From contig JAREIK010000343.1 in assembly GCA_029783825.1 (NCBI GenBank), positions 62,001-126,000 of the forward strand: a stretch of DNA of 64,000 bases, read 5' to 3'. The notes beneath the pieces are model-generated. The model did not search any database. It was given only the letters and a program-made list of their open reading frames with translations, and had not been told where the DNA came from. The position numbers were made by a program, and so were the translations under genes. Positions 13,560 to 24,939 of this stretch are shown piece by piece. The stretch is from Sapria himalayana (taxonomy: Eukaryota; Streptophyta; Magnoliopsida; Malpighiales; Rafflesiaceae). Within the stretch, counting starts at the first letter, position 1. Every line of letters begins with the position of its first letter.

Positions 13560-13741
13560 CCCATCTCATAAAAAGATTAGCTGGTTGGGACTCTTGACAA
13601 TTTCCAGGAGGTCACGAGTTCAAGTCATGTTGATGGAAGTACTGAAAATATTTCTTACCTGCTTGATTCTCTATGGCCCAAGGGGATGTAGGGGTCCACA
13701 TAAGAGAGCCTTAAAGCTCTTGGCTTTCAAAAAAAAAAAAA
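13560..13741 (+). mobile_element. tRNA-derived SINE with poly-A tail
   Basis: An A-box-like TTAGCTGGTTGGGA (13577-13590) is followed about 30 bp later by a B-box-like GAGTTCAAGTC (13616-13626), the internal pol III promoter layout of a tRNA head. A roughly 100-bp unrelated body follows, and the element ends in a run of 12-13 A residues. The flanks repeat AAAAAGACTTGA: once at 13546-13557 before the element, once across the end of the A-tail into 13749. That fits a target-site duplication. The short plus-strand ORF that overlaps it (13585-13830) is therefore not a gene. The left boundary is uncertain by about 15 bp. Confidence 0.72.
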
Positions 13742-13749
13742 GACTTGAC

Positions 13750-15780
13750 CACCTACAAGTTAGAGTTAATACTAGAAAAATGAGACATACAATATGTTCA
13801 AATTTAGGTAGAATCTTCCATCAAAACTAGATGATTCAACCATTGTTATTCTGATCTTGATCTTTCAATTTCTTTTTAAAAAAATAAAAAAATTGCAGAC
13901 ATTACTCTATTTCACACGTGTTGTTGTTTTTTAACTATTATTTGGTATCTTTTAGTACATCTCATAATGATATTATCAAATATAATTTTTTTAAGACAAT
14001 ATCTCACTAAGTATAATATTGGACCATATTATAAGACAAAGAAACTAATACTTCAACCTACAAGAATATTTATTATTAGTTGCAATATAAATTTATTGTA
14101 TTTTCTTTAAATAAATATTTCCTACTTCATGAGAGATATATTATATTTCAAATAAAATATGTGATTGACATGTTCTCATGTCAATTAATCTTTAAGATTG
14201 TGCTCCAGAAAATACTCCTATTGAGTAGAGTATTAATTTTTTATCTGATTTGAACTCTTGAGTTAAATATATTATATATAAGAGAATAATAAATAGATTA
14301 ATTATTTAATTATGAATAAACTAAATATATTTTTTTATAATCGATAATATTACTTATTTCTTGGATTTTTCAAATGTTCCTCTTGATTATTTAACTATTA
14401 CTAAATCAAATATAATTTATAGTTAATATAGTTAGTATTAATATTATTTCACGAGCTAAACTTGATTCACAAGTTTCTACTCGACCCATGACACAACTTA
14501 AAAATAATTTGTAACCTAGAATAAATTTAGCATGGAGCAAGCTGATGATTCAAGTCATCTAATGACAGATGATATTAAGGCACAAAGACTAACCTTCCAA
14601 ACTTAGATTTTCCAAAGTCAAGCCACAAAGACTAATTATGCAACTCATCAAGATTTACAATGATGGATACAAATGAGCAACTCATCAAAGATTATTGTGT
14701 GCTATAGGCCAAGCAATTAGTGTACTATTATACTTTTAGCATACACTTCAAAAGTTTAAATATTACAAGAATATTCATTATATATTTTAATTAAAAAAAA
14801 TAATTATACATGATAGAATGTAAGCTTGATCATATAAAAAATATTTGAATCTATCAAAATCTTTCATCATAAATTATGTATAATAAACTTCTTATGCTCG
14901 ATAACCTCTAGAAACTAATAAGAATAAATATCTAAATTATGAACTCCTATGATAAAAGAACAAAAATTAAAAAAAATACATTTAATAACCAAAAAAAATC
15001 ATTTTTATGAATGTGTTGAATTAACTGGATGATAATTATTTTAGGTGATATGTGATATTCTACAATTTACAAATTGAATCAAGCATCTAGGTATGAAAAT
15101 CACATGTGTTTTCATATACATCTTCTCTTTTATATATGATGAAGAAAAATATTCTTCATTTCCAAAAATAAAGAACTCATTCATTAAAAAATTATAAAGA
15201 TAATATTTTAAGCCCTACAGAAAGTTATGGACTTTAACAAGAGATGGAAAAACCAATCCTTAAGGTATATCAAAAGTGAAATATGTTTATCTCTTTCAAT
15301 ATGGCATGTCCTTGCTTTAAATAAAAAAATATTTCAAAAGAAGATCGGAGTACATTGGTACACTCACAATATGAAATGAAGTGTGAAAAAAATAAAGAAA
15401 TATTATGATATGTAATTATAGGACAAATTAATGTTGAGCCATTAAAAAATTACCAAGAGAAAAAATATTACAGCATAAATTCATACTATTTCATAATTCT
15501 AAAAACATAAAAAATAAAAATATATACTTTATACCATTTTTTAAGAGAGAAGCTGATTTATTATTTATCAACTCAATATGAAACAAAATTATTTTATTTT
15601 ATCAAGAATTCTTTTATCCCACTCACTAAATTTAATGGAGGATTTGTCGAACAACCCTGATTACTTAACTAATCTAGGACTCTCTAGAACAAATGCAACC
15701 AACACACAGTGAGTAAAGAACCACGCAGCATAACTGAGTGGTAGATGTGATTTAAACAGCACCCAATAAACAGGGACATT
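13750..15780. other. AT-rich non-coding DNA, nothing assigned
   Basis: I see no coding similarity. I searched the minus strand of this stretch by eye for the missing downstream exons of the SIL1-like pseudogene (family LGGL and AWVLGKA landmarks) and found none. Confidence 0.6.
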
Positions 15781-15816
15781 TGAAAAGAGGCTACCAGGAA
15801 GAAGGAAAAAGCAAAC

Positions 15817-16779
15817 CATTAGCATTGTCAACCGGCTCAACTAGTAAAAGAATCTCCTGCATTGCACTGAGATTTTCATCACGAGACAGAGAAGTATTTT
15901 CCAGGTCACGTATTGCCCTCTGCATCAGCTGCACATCCGTAGGTGTTTTCCACTCGTTCAATAATTCCTGCAACAGATATAAGGAGTTGTTAGGATCGTC
16001 AGTGCTTTTTAGTAATGGCTAAATTCGCCCAGGAGGGTTTGTTGAGATGAGGAAAAAGCCGTGCTGGTATTATATTCCCCTAACGTACACGACCGGGTCA
16101 GAATGAACACAAAACGGAACGCGTCAAAGATCAAAATAAAACAATAATAGCAGGCACAAAGGGTTGTTCGAGGAGATGAGCGGCTTTCCCAGATCAGCGT
16201 CCGGGTATCATGTCCAACTTAATTACAACATAGCGATAATTTTTCATTCGATCAGACTAAAACACCGTGACTAAAAAAGCATGGAATTCAAACCGTAATT
16301 TCTGTTTGACGCTGCTTAAGCCCTCGAGAAGATGGACGCTAGAGATCTCGCGCTGTTTCGTTTAGCTTATCTGGGATCTGAGTGCCCTGGTGAAATGGAA
16401 GTAGAATAAAACGCAATCCTGCTTTCTTCCAGAAAAAACGAAAATAGAGAAACAGCAATTATATACAAAATCACGAAAGATAATTGCCGCTTGTACCAAT
16501 TGCCCATTTTAACATTCCGTCTAGAAAATAAAAACCGCCGTCCAAAGGGTTCGCATCATTGCCACCCGAATCAGCAAACGGCTCCTCAAAGCGCAGAAGA
16601 TCGGATTCATCGTTTGAGCCCGTGCCCGACCAGTATGGTAATTCGAACAAGGAAGTTGCGTTTCCACGCTCACCATGGGCAGCAACGGCAAACGAATCCG
16701 TTTGCACCGACAACAAGAACAGCGCCGTCCGGGCCACCAACGCCCCCAGAGATTTGGGCAGCGCACCTCGTCTTCGCAT
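15817..16779 (-). pseudogene. SIL1/Fes1-type Hsp70 nucleotide exchange factor pseudogene
   Basis: Related to plant Fes1/SIL1 (HspBP1-family) proteins, which release ADP from Hsp70/BiP. Exon 1 (16779-16497) starts at an ATG with a basic then hydrophobic N-terminus (MRRRGALP..., LVARTALFLLS), consistent with an ER signal. It ends in the family motif LDGMLKWAIG at a GT donor, phase 1. Exon 2 (16386-16294) begins at an AG with GHSDP, then KLNETARDL and KQRQTEIT. It carries an extra A after the DP codons (frameshift) and TAG where the family has Q. Exon 3 (15967-15817) follows TTGCAG, encodes ELLNEWKTPTDVQLMQRAI and LLLVEPVDNAN, and ends at a GT donor, phase 1. Exon lengths and phases fit if the extra A is ignored. 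The armadillo-repeat exons that should follow are not visible, so it is probably truncated as well. Because introns are kept, it arose by DNA duplication or in-place decay, not retroposition. Confidence 0.85.
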
Positions 16780-16809
16780 GCTTTCTTCCCCCGCTGTATG
16801 AACCTTGAA

Positions 16810-19190
16810 AACATAATTTAGAAATATAAAATTTATAGAAGTAAAATTAAAAAAAAAACAGAGAGAGAAATTAGAAACAAAACTTTAGAGAGTTAGAAAA
16901 TTTAGAAATATAAACTTTAGAGACTCAAACATAATCCTTTCTTAATATCAAACTTGCATGGCGCAAACAAAATCTCTATGATAATAATTGCAGGTGAAAA
17001 ATATACCGGTGTCAACTGAAGCTCATTCACCAGTTTTACAGATAATACTTCATTGTATAATCATTTCTATGGTAAATATTAGATTTTAACATTATAAAAA
17101 TTTAAATTATGTATTTTATCACCATAGTGATGACATGGCATTTTATATAGTATTTTAGATTTTATTTTTAAAAGTTAGTTAAATTTAGTTGAAGTTGTTA
17201 GCTAAAATAGATAGTATTTTAGAGTTATTTTAAAAAAATGATTAGTTAAAATAGATAACATAATATTTTAATATATTTTGAGTGGCTATTTTAGATAGAC
17301 CTATTAGATGTGCTCTTATGGTGACATTAAATTATATGGTGAAATTGGCACATACATGATATTCTAATAAAAGATATTCACCTATAATCTATATAAATTT
17401 CCAGGCCGCATTTTTTATAGAGATTAAAATAATCTATAAATCATAGTGTCGTGATCCATGGTCTAAGAGATTCCATCTATTTTGTCTTATTTTTTCATTA
17501 GACAACTAATAAGTAAGGTATTGGGGATGCAGTGTTTAGGATTTGCAAATATTTTTATGCTCGATCTATAGCATCTTGGATTCCACAAGGTTAGTGGCAG
17601 GTATTCTTTAAACTTTCATTGTATATTAAGACTTCAATTTGAAGAGTTAATATATAGGTAGAATAAATATTTATTATTATTTTTTTGATACAGTAACTTG
17701 TTTTGTGTTAGTATAAATTTTCACTTCTTTCATTAGTAATTATAGATTTAAACTTAACTTTTATTATATGTAAATTGATAAAATATAGTTTTTTTTGTTC
17801 TCTCACTCTCTCTCTACCTATTTCTCTCTCTCTCTATGTCTATCTCTCACTCTCTCTCTACCTATATATATATATATATTGATTTAAGGTGTCAGATAAG
17901 TATAAAATCAAGTTTATTTCAAATGGTAATGTATTAAAATCAAGTTTTTTTTCTTTTTAAACAAAATTAAAGTTGAAATTTTTATGTTTGAACCAGATTT
18001 GAATGTATTAAAGCTAGTTCCTTTAAACACTCACCACTTTTCTATTTGGGAAGGTTCTTGTTATATCTAAGCAGAGACATACAATTTAAAGACCATGTTT
18101 GAGCCACACAATGAGTTGGCAACCTCGGCTTTATTGGTTTTCCACTTGAGCTTTCTTTACGCCTATGTCAATACTTTAACTTTACTGTGTCTTATATAGA
18201 CATCATTTCTTCCTTGCAGCCATGCATTACTTTATAGCATCGTTATATTTGTCTCCAAGAATACTGGTCTAAACTAGTTAGCTGAGTTGTGTTTGTGGGC
18301 TAATCCTACAAGGTTGCTAACTTGCTATAGGTAACTAGCAACATAAGATATTTTTAGATAAACTAGATTTATGTTCCATAAACAGATGCGATCATATGAA
18401 TTTGTGGGGAGAACATTTTTGAGTTGCAGGTTAAAAGCAATAATTGCTTACTTAAGCATGACTAAAATTCCAACATAATCATGGCACAAGCATTCCCTGC
18501 TTGTTCATATTTTTGTGCCTTGTCCATGCAAAGAAGAGAAACAATTTGGATCACTTGTATTTATTGGTGGAATATTTGTTATGAACCTACTCTGTATTGT
18601 ATGTTATCTACTTTGTAGTTTAGTTTACACACCCAAATAAATATTTGGATAGGCGCCACCAATCATAGAACACAACGTAACCTAAGTCTATCAGCCATGG
18701 CTCTATCGCTGATAATGATATATTGGGAATGGTATTTTTAGCTTCCATTCGGCTGGGTTGTTGTTCCACATGGTAGGTGTACATCCATGTGTATCAATTT
18801 ATTCTTCTTGCAATAGTTTTTTTTTTTTGTGTTGATTGCAAATTGTGTTGAAGTTGAGTTTCTAGAATTTATGGTTCTTATTATGATCATGCATGATCGA
18901 TTATTTAGTAGCTACAATTCTTTTTTTTTTTTCCAAATACTTTTTTTCACTATTTTTGAAGAAAGACATGCCCGTCATAGTATGTTCCTCATATACATTT
19001 GTTAATATGCATGCTTGTGTTGCTGCACTTTACATATACATTTAATATATGTGCTAGTGTTGATGGGCCTCCCATATACATCAAAGTGGGTCTCATTATT
19101 TAGATTTGAAGCAATACGTGTATGTAGTATTATTACACCTCTCAAATTTAGAAGTATAAGACTTGATGGGTCAATGGCTTCATGCACATG
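16810..19190. other. AT-rich intergenic DNA, possible MITE remnant
   Basis: No coding similarity. Around 17140-17325 there are repeated GTTAGCTAAAATAGATA / TTAGTTAAAATAGATAAC words ending in ATTAGATGTGCTCTTA, the style of plant MITE termini; no clear terminal inverted repeat or target duplication was found. The stretch at 18470-18800 has more balanced composition but no assignable product. The minus-strand ORF at 19002-19187 has no recognisable domain. Confidence 0.5.
17799..17880. repeat. (TC)n then (TA)n microsatellite
   Basis: Interrupted CT dinucleotide runs separated by TACCTA / TATGTC words, ending in a TA run. Confidence 0.9.
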
Positions 19191-19194
19191 ATAA

Positions 19195-19376
19195 ATAATA
19201 TATATTTATATATAAATATATAACTATATAAATATATAACTATATAAATATATTTAAATACATAAATATGTAAATACATAAATATGTAAATACATAAATA
19301 TGTAAATACATAAATATGTAAATATATAAATATTTACATATATAAATATATAACTATATAAATATATAAATATATT
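19195..19376. repeat. 8-bp-unit minisatellite, left of gypsy element
   Basis: Blocks of AAATATAT, AACTATAT, AAATACAT and AAATATGT. The central part (about 19253-19325) is a clean 16-bp alternation AAATACAT-AAATATGT. The unit family is the same as in the large array at 31976-35250. Confidence 0.88.
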
Positions 19377-19404
19377 TCATTTTGGAATAAATAACTTACA
19401 TAAT

Positions 19405-22240
19405 ATACTGTGAATATGAGGATATTTTTCTTGATGAATTACCAGTATTGCCCCCGCATGGGAATGTGGATTTTTGTAATTGAGTTACATCCCGGTACAT
19501 CATCCATTTCTATGACTCCACATAGGATGACACCGATTGAATTACAAGCACTAAAGGTCTAGATAAAAGATTTGTTGGACAAGGGTTTTATTAGACCCAA
19601 CACTTCACCTTGGGGTACTTTGGTTTTATTTGCAAAGAAAGATAAAACTCTTCGACTGTGCATTGGTTATTGATAGTTGAATAGGGTTATGATAAAGAAT
19701 CGATATCCATTACCAAGGATTGATAATTTATTTGATCAGATAAAAGGAGCACGGGTCTTTTCCAAAATAGATATTCGTACTGGATATCATTAGTTGCATG
19801 TCAGGGAGGTTGATATCTCTAAGACAGCATTTAGAACACGGTATTGGCATTTTGAGTTTACAGTAATGCCTTTCAGATTAACTGAATGCCCCAGCAGCAT
19901 TAATTGATCTTATGCATAGAATATTTCAGCCATATTTAGATTATTTTATTGTGATTTTTGTGGATGTTATTTTGATTTATTCTTAGTTCGAAGGAGAGCA
20001 TAAGAATCATTTACATTTTATTCTCCAAACTTTGAGAGGAACATAAGTTGTATGTCAAGTTTGGTAAATATGACTTTTGGTTGATAGAAGTAAAATTTTT
20101 GGGACTTGAAGTATCAGCTACAAGTATCTCAGTGGACCCTAAAAATGTCAGGGCGGTCATGAGTTGGGAGAGGCCAAAGTCGGTTTTTGAAATAAGTAGT
20201 TTTTAGGGATTGACTGGGTATTACATAAGGTTTATTAGGAATCTTTCATGGTTAGCTGCTCTAATGACTAGATTGACCAGGAATGAAATCATGTATGAGT
20301 GGATTGATTAATGTGAAAAGGAATTCCAGTAATTGAAAAGTAAACTTACTTCAGCACCTATTCTGATAATTCCAGATAGGATGCAGAAATATACAGTATA
20401 TTGTGATGCCTCAAAAGATGGATTGGGATGTGTTATGATGTAATCTGAAAGAGTGATAGCTTATGGTTAAAGACAAGTTAAATGAATCATGAGAGAAATT
20501 ACCGCACATATGATATAGACTTGGCGGCTATAATCTTTGCTTTAAAAATATGATGATAACTATTTATATGCGGAGCAATTTGAGGTATATCCAGATCATA
20601 AAAGTATAAAATATATCTTTACAGAACAATATCTTAACATGAGACAACATCGATGGAATGAGTATCTAAAAGATTATGATTTTACTTTGCATTACCATTT
20701 AGGTAAGACAAATGTGGTGGCTGATGCAATTTGTCGAAGTCATGAGGTGCACCAGCTAGTATAGCTTCGTGGGAATGCGATATGCATGAAACAGTGGGAC
20801 GATTCAGCTTACAATATAGCAATCGAAGTCAGAGTATTATCAAGAGTTTAGTAGCTATACTTTCACTATTAAATAAGGTGATTGAGATACAAAAATAAGA
20901 TGCAGTTTTATTATCTATAAAGAATTGAGTAGAGACTGGTACGTGAGATGAAGGTTGGGCTATTCATTTGGAAGGTAGTCTTCGGTTTAGGGGACGGATT
21001 GTGGTTCTCCAGATAGTGTAATTGAGAGAGGATATTCTTAAGGAATTTCATTATTCTCATTTTACAATACATCTAGGTGGAAAAAAGATGTATAATGATC
21101 TTCGTCGCTAGTATTACTGGAATGGGATGAAGAGGCATATTGGGGATTTTGTTCGACGATGCCTCATGTGTCAGTAGATAAAGGCTTAGCATCAAAGGCT
21201 GGCAGGATTACTCCAGCCTTTGGAGGTAGCAGAGTGGAAATAGAAACATCTCACGAAAGATTTTGTGGCTCACTTGTCACGGATATCACGAAAACATGAT
21301 ACTGTGTGGGTAATTGTAGACAGCTTACAAAGTATGCCCATTTTCTAGCAATGCGAATAAATTTTACACGTGAGAAATTATGTAGGTTATACATACGAGA
21401 AATTGTTCGATTACATGGAGTGGTAGTATCTATTGTATCGGACTAGAGATCCCCAATTTATAGCTTATTTTTGGAAAAGTTTCAGAAAGCAATGGGAACA
21501 TTATTTTGGAAAGTGCCATACAAGTTTTGAAAGATATGTTGCGAGCATGTTGTCTAGATTTCAAAGGTAGCTGGGAAGAACATCTGCCTTTGGTCGAGTT
21601 TGCCTATAACAATAGTTATCATTCAAGTACCCTAAATGACACCATATGAAGCATTGTATAGAAGACCATGTCGATCTTCAGTTTGTGGGCTGAGGTGGCA
21701 GACCGATCCATTACGGGTCAAGATGTGATTAGAGATACCCCAGAGAAAGTAGTTTTGATACGACACGTCTTCTTATAGCACAAAGTTGTTAGAAAAGTTA
21801 TGCTGATAAAAGAAGACGACCCATAGAATTTGAAGCATGAGATCATGTTTTCTTGAAAGTGATGCCAAAAAGGGGAGTAATCAGATTTGGAAAGTGTAAA
21901 AAATTATCACCAAGATATATTGAGCCTTTTGAATACTCGGAATGTGGGTTTGGTTACTTATCGATTGGCATTATCACCATATTTATCTGGTGTCTACGAG
22001 ATATTTCACGTCTCTATGCTTAGAAAATATATTCCTTATCCAACTCATGTAATGGATTGGGGCGAATTAGTTATTGACGCAGATGCATCATTTAAAGAAA
22101 TGCCAGTGCGAATCATTTATAATCGAGATCAAGTTTTGCGACGCAAAACTGTGAGACTAGTAAAAGTGATATGACATTATCAAGGAATAGAAGAAGCAAC
22201 ATGAGGAACGTGAAGACACGATGCATGTTGCTTATCCTTT
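19405..22240 (+). pseudogene. Ty3-gypsy (Tekay/Del-like chromovirus) pol remnant
   Basis: Polyprotein remnant with many stops and frameshifts. Reverse transcriptase: [54 protein letters not shown] and [13 protein letters not shown], between 19505 and 19870. The catalytic box near 19957 reads FVDVILIYS, with the second aspartate replaced by V (GTT at 19966-19968). RNase H: YCDASKDGLGCVMM near 20400 and NMRQHRWNEYLKDYDF near 20637. Integrase: HLGGKKMYNDL, YYWNGMKRHI and RRCLMCQ (zinc region) near 21070-21175, [12 protein letters not shown] near 21644. Last part: VYEIFHVSMLRKYIPYP and RIIYNRDQVLRRKTVRLVKV at 21990-22170, the segment just before the chromodomain. Gag, protease and the 5' LTR are missing, so it is 5'-truncated and inactive. 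Confidence 0.93.
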
Positions 22241-22349
22241 TTATTTGAAAATTAAGGTATGTATTTTAGTAATTTAAAAATTATTTAACTTCAGAATATG
22301 TTTATAAGTTCAAAGGTGTAATTGTGAGAATTTTGGGACGAAATTCTTT

Positions 22350-22362
22350 AAGGAGGAGAGAA
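22350..22362 (+). other. Polypurine tract of the gypsy element
   Basis: AAGGAGGAGAGAA lies directly upstream of the LTR start and downstream of GGGACGAAATTCTTT, a sequence typically found at this place in Tekay/Del elements. It would prime plus-strand DNA synthesis. Confidence 0.75.
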
Positions 22363-23234
22363 TATGAAATCTCGAAAAAAAATTGAATAAATAACTAACA
22401 TAAATTGATTTCTGAAAATAAAGGACAAAATGATAATTTTGTAATAATAAAAAATAATCTAAAAATTTTAGAGCCATAATGATAAAATACATGTTGTTAT
22501 TGAATTCGTCTTGGTAAATATCGCTACGGTATCAAATTTTGTTAAATTCTCAGAAAATCAGAATTTAATATATTTTTATTTAATTAAATAATTATTAGAA
22601 TATTTAAAAAAAATGTTGATCAACCGAATGAACGCGCCACGTCATCTGCACGTGGCCGTGCCTGCGCGGGCAGTCCTTCGGCTGTCCAGGTGTCAACCTA
22701 AAAGGAAAAAAAATTATTATTATTAATTAATGATATTAATTAAAAAAAATAATAGAAAAAAATATCAAGAATCTGGAAAATGGGAGAAAAACTGAAAAAA
22801 AAATGTTCGGCGCCGGAGAGAGAGACAGCACATAAAAAATATATATATATAAATTTTCTTTTAATCATAACGGATTATTCTGGAATCGGAATGAAATAAT
22901 CCAAGAACTAAAGTTACTCTACACGACGAGATCTTCACATTGATATTAAATCTATAAAGTTTTTGTGAAATTTTCCGAAAGATAGTAGTTTTCTATTATC
23001 AGAATTTCTTTCTAATTAATTACCAGAAGTGATAATATTTTATATTTCAATTCGAATTGTTAGAAATTTTATTGGAAATAATTAATTGGTGAAAAGTTAA
23101 GAATTTTAGTAAGTAAAAATTAGTACATAACGAATTAGATTTGGATTGTTAAAATTATGTATGGAACATGGCTTAAATTAGGCATAATTACATTTCATAT
23201 GCACGAGAATATTCCATTTACATGAGTGAGTGCA

Positions 23235-23290
<56 letters not shown>

Positions 23291-23993
23291 ATGGATGGTA
23301 TTTAGAGAACTCGAATTGGGAAACGTCTAGACTGAGTTGCACGAGATTTTATTTGATATATGGTTATTATAGATTACGAACTCAAATTGAGACAATGTCC
23401 GGGCAGAGTTGTGGCGGTGCTTATTTCTTGGAGTAAATCCAAGAAAATGATATTTTATTCGGATAAATGTCAATATATTTTTCGAAGGAGGTCCATATTT
23501 TTCGGAATAATTCCAAAAAATAAATATTTCTATAGATATATATACAAATATATAATATGTCACACTTGGCTTCGGCATGTGTGAGGGAGTCGATGAGTCT
23601 TAGGAATATGTGCATATAAACATTTCATCCATAATTGTATTCATATAAATATTGTACTTGAATGAGTGTTGATATATATTCATGACGTTTTACGTGCACT
23701 TAGGTAGGGAGTAACTCTGAAAGAGTTTAACCTGTTGAGTATTGCTCACTACGTTGTGGGACCCCTTTTCAGGTACAGGTCCAGTATAGATGACATACCG
23801 ACATATGGGATTTCATATGTGAAAGAAAGTTGGTTCTGGCTTAAATAATATATTATGTGTTTTCTTTCTATCGCTTAGAAAATAAAAAGTAAAACAAAAA
23901 AAAAATGTATTGTACATTTGAGAAAATTTATTTTATTGTACATTGTATTGTGAGATGGAATGAATGAGACACCCTAAGGAATGGGGTATCACA
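22363..23993 (+). mobile_element. 3' LTR of the gypsy element, about 1.63 kb
   Basis: Starts TATGAAATCTCG after the polypurine tract and ends GGGGTATCACA. The end's reverse complement, TGTGATACCCC, fits a decayed start of the TGTGATATCCC type. There is a GC-rich pocket at 22628-22695 and a (TA)n run at 23237-23282. Short ORFs inside it (23230-23615) are not genes. The 5-bp target duplication cannot be tested because the 5' LTR is absent. Confidence 0.75.
23237..23282. repeat. (TA)n microsatellite inside the LTR
   Basis: About 22 uninterrupted TA dinucleotides, ending in ATGTATGTATATGG. Confidence 0.97.
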
Positions 23994-24540
23994 ATATTTA
24001 TATATTCATACATTCATATATTCATATATTCATATATTCATATATTCATATATTCATATATTCATATATTCATATATTCATATATTCATATATTCATATA
24101 TTCATATATTCATATATTCATATATTCATATATTCATATATTCATATATTCACATATTCACATATTCATATATTCATATATTCATATATTCATATATGAA
24201 TATATTCATATATTCACATATTCATATATTGACATATTCGTATATTCGCATATTGACCTATTCACATATTCACATATTCGCATATTTACATATTCTCATA
24301 TTCACATATTCACATATTCACATATTCATATATTCACATATTCACATATTCATATATTCACATATTCATATATTCACATATTCATATATTCACATATTCA
24401 TATTTTCATATATTCACATATTTACATAATGATATATTCACATATTCATATATTCACATATTCATATATGTATTTATGTATTTACATATTTATATATTTA
24501 CATATTTATATATTTATATATTTATAGATTTTTATATTTA
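23994..24540. repeat. ATATTCAT 8-bp minisatellite
   Basis: About 65 copies of ATATTCAT, clean up to about 24150, then mixed with the variant ATATTCAC and ending in TATTTACA. It begins on the base after the gypsy LTR. A 22-bp palindrome lies at 24184-24205 where the array polarity flips for one unit. The stop-free periodicity creates spurious ORFs rich in I, Y, H, F and S. Confidence 0.95.
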
Positions 24541-24760
24541 TACATAAATACATAGATACATAGATACATAGATACATAGATACATAGATACATAGATACA
24601 TAGATACATAGATACATAGATACATAGATACATAGATACATAGATACATAGATACATAGATACATAGATACATAGATACATAGATACATAGATACATAGA
24701 TACATAGATACATATATACATAGATACATAGATACATAGATACATAAATACATAAATACA
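24541..24760. repeat. ACATAGAT 8-bp minisatellite
   Basis: About 27 copies of ACATAGAT, nearly perfect, with ACATAAAT at both ends. It is contiguous with the ATATTCAT array. The minus-strand ORFs reading MYLCIYVS repeats are an artefact of the 8-bp unit, which lacks stops in those frames. Confidence 0.96.
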
Positions 24761-24935
24761 TCGAGTTGTTGGTCCATAATATTATATTTATAAAGCTCAC
24801 AATCCATCCACAGCTCCACGACACTAATTTCTCCTGGATTTGTATATATGATATCTAACATCAATTGAATATGTTCCGCAGTACGTCGTCTAGTTCTCAA
24901 GGGAAAATCACGGTGATATTCTAAGAGATCCACCT
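24757..24935 (-). pseudogene. Orphan exon-like fragment, unrecognised protein
   Basis: On the minus strand an acceptor-like AAAAATCAG is followed by an open stretch of about 58 codons. It contains DLLEYHRDFPLRTRRRTAEH, IQLMLDIIYTNPGEISVVEL and WMDCELYKYN. Composition is protein-like and unlike the repeats around it. I do not recognise the family. Downstream (leftward) it runs straight into the ACATAGAT array with no splice donor or meaningful stop. It therefore looks like a gene exon whose 3' side was cut away or overgrown by the repeat. It could also be a stranded exon of a gene lying further right on the minus strand. Confidence 0.45.
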
Positions 24936-24939
24936 GATT

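Noticed and set aside
16491..16808. Plus-strand ORFs of 80-105 codons antisense to the SIL1-like exon 1
   Set aside because: Shadows of the minus-strand exon, which has a family motif, signal peptide and splice donor.
19002..19187. 61-codon minus-strand ORF next to the minisatellite
   Set aside because: Short, no motif, likely chance.
23964..24933. ORFs reading IHIFIYSY and MYLCIYVS repeats
   Set aside because: Same artefact over the ATATTCAT and ACATAGAT arrays; only the non-repeat start of the 24538-24933 frame looks protein-like, and it is listed separately.
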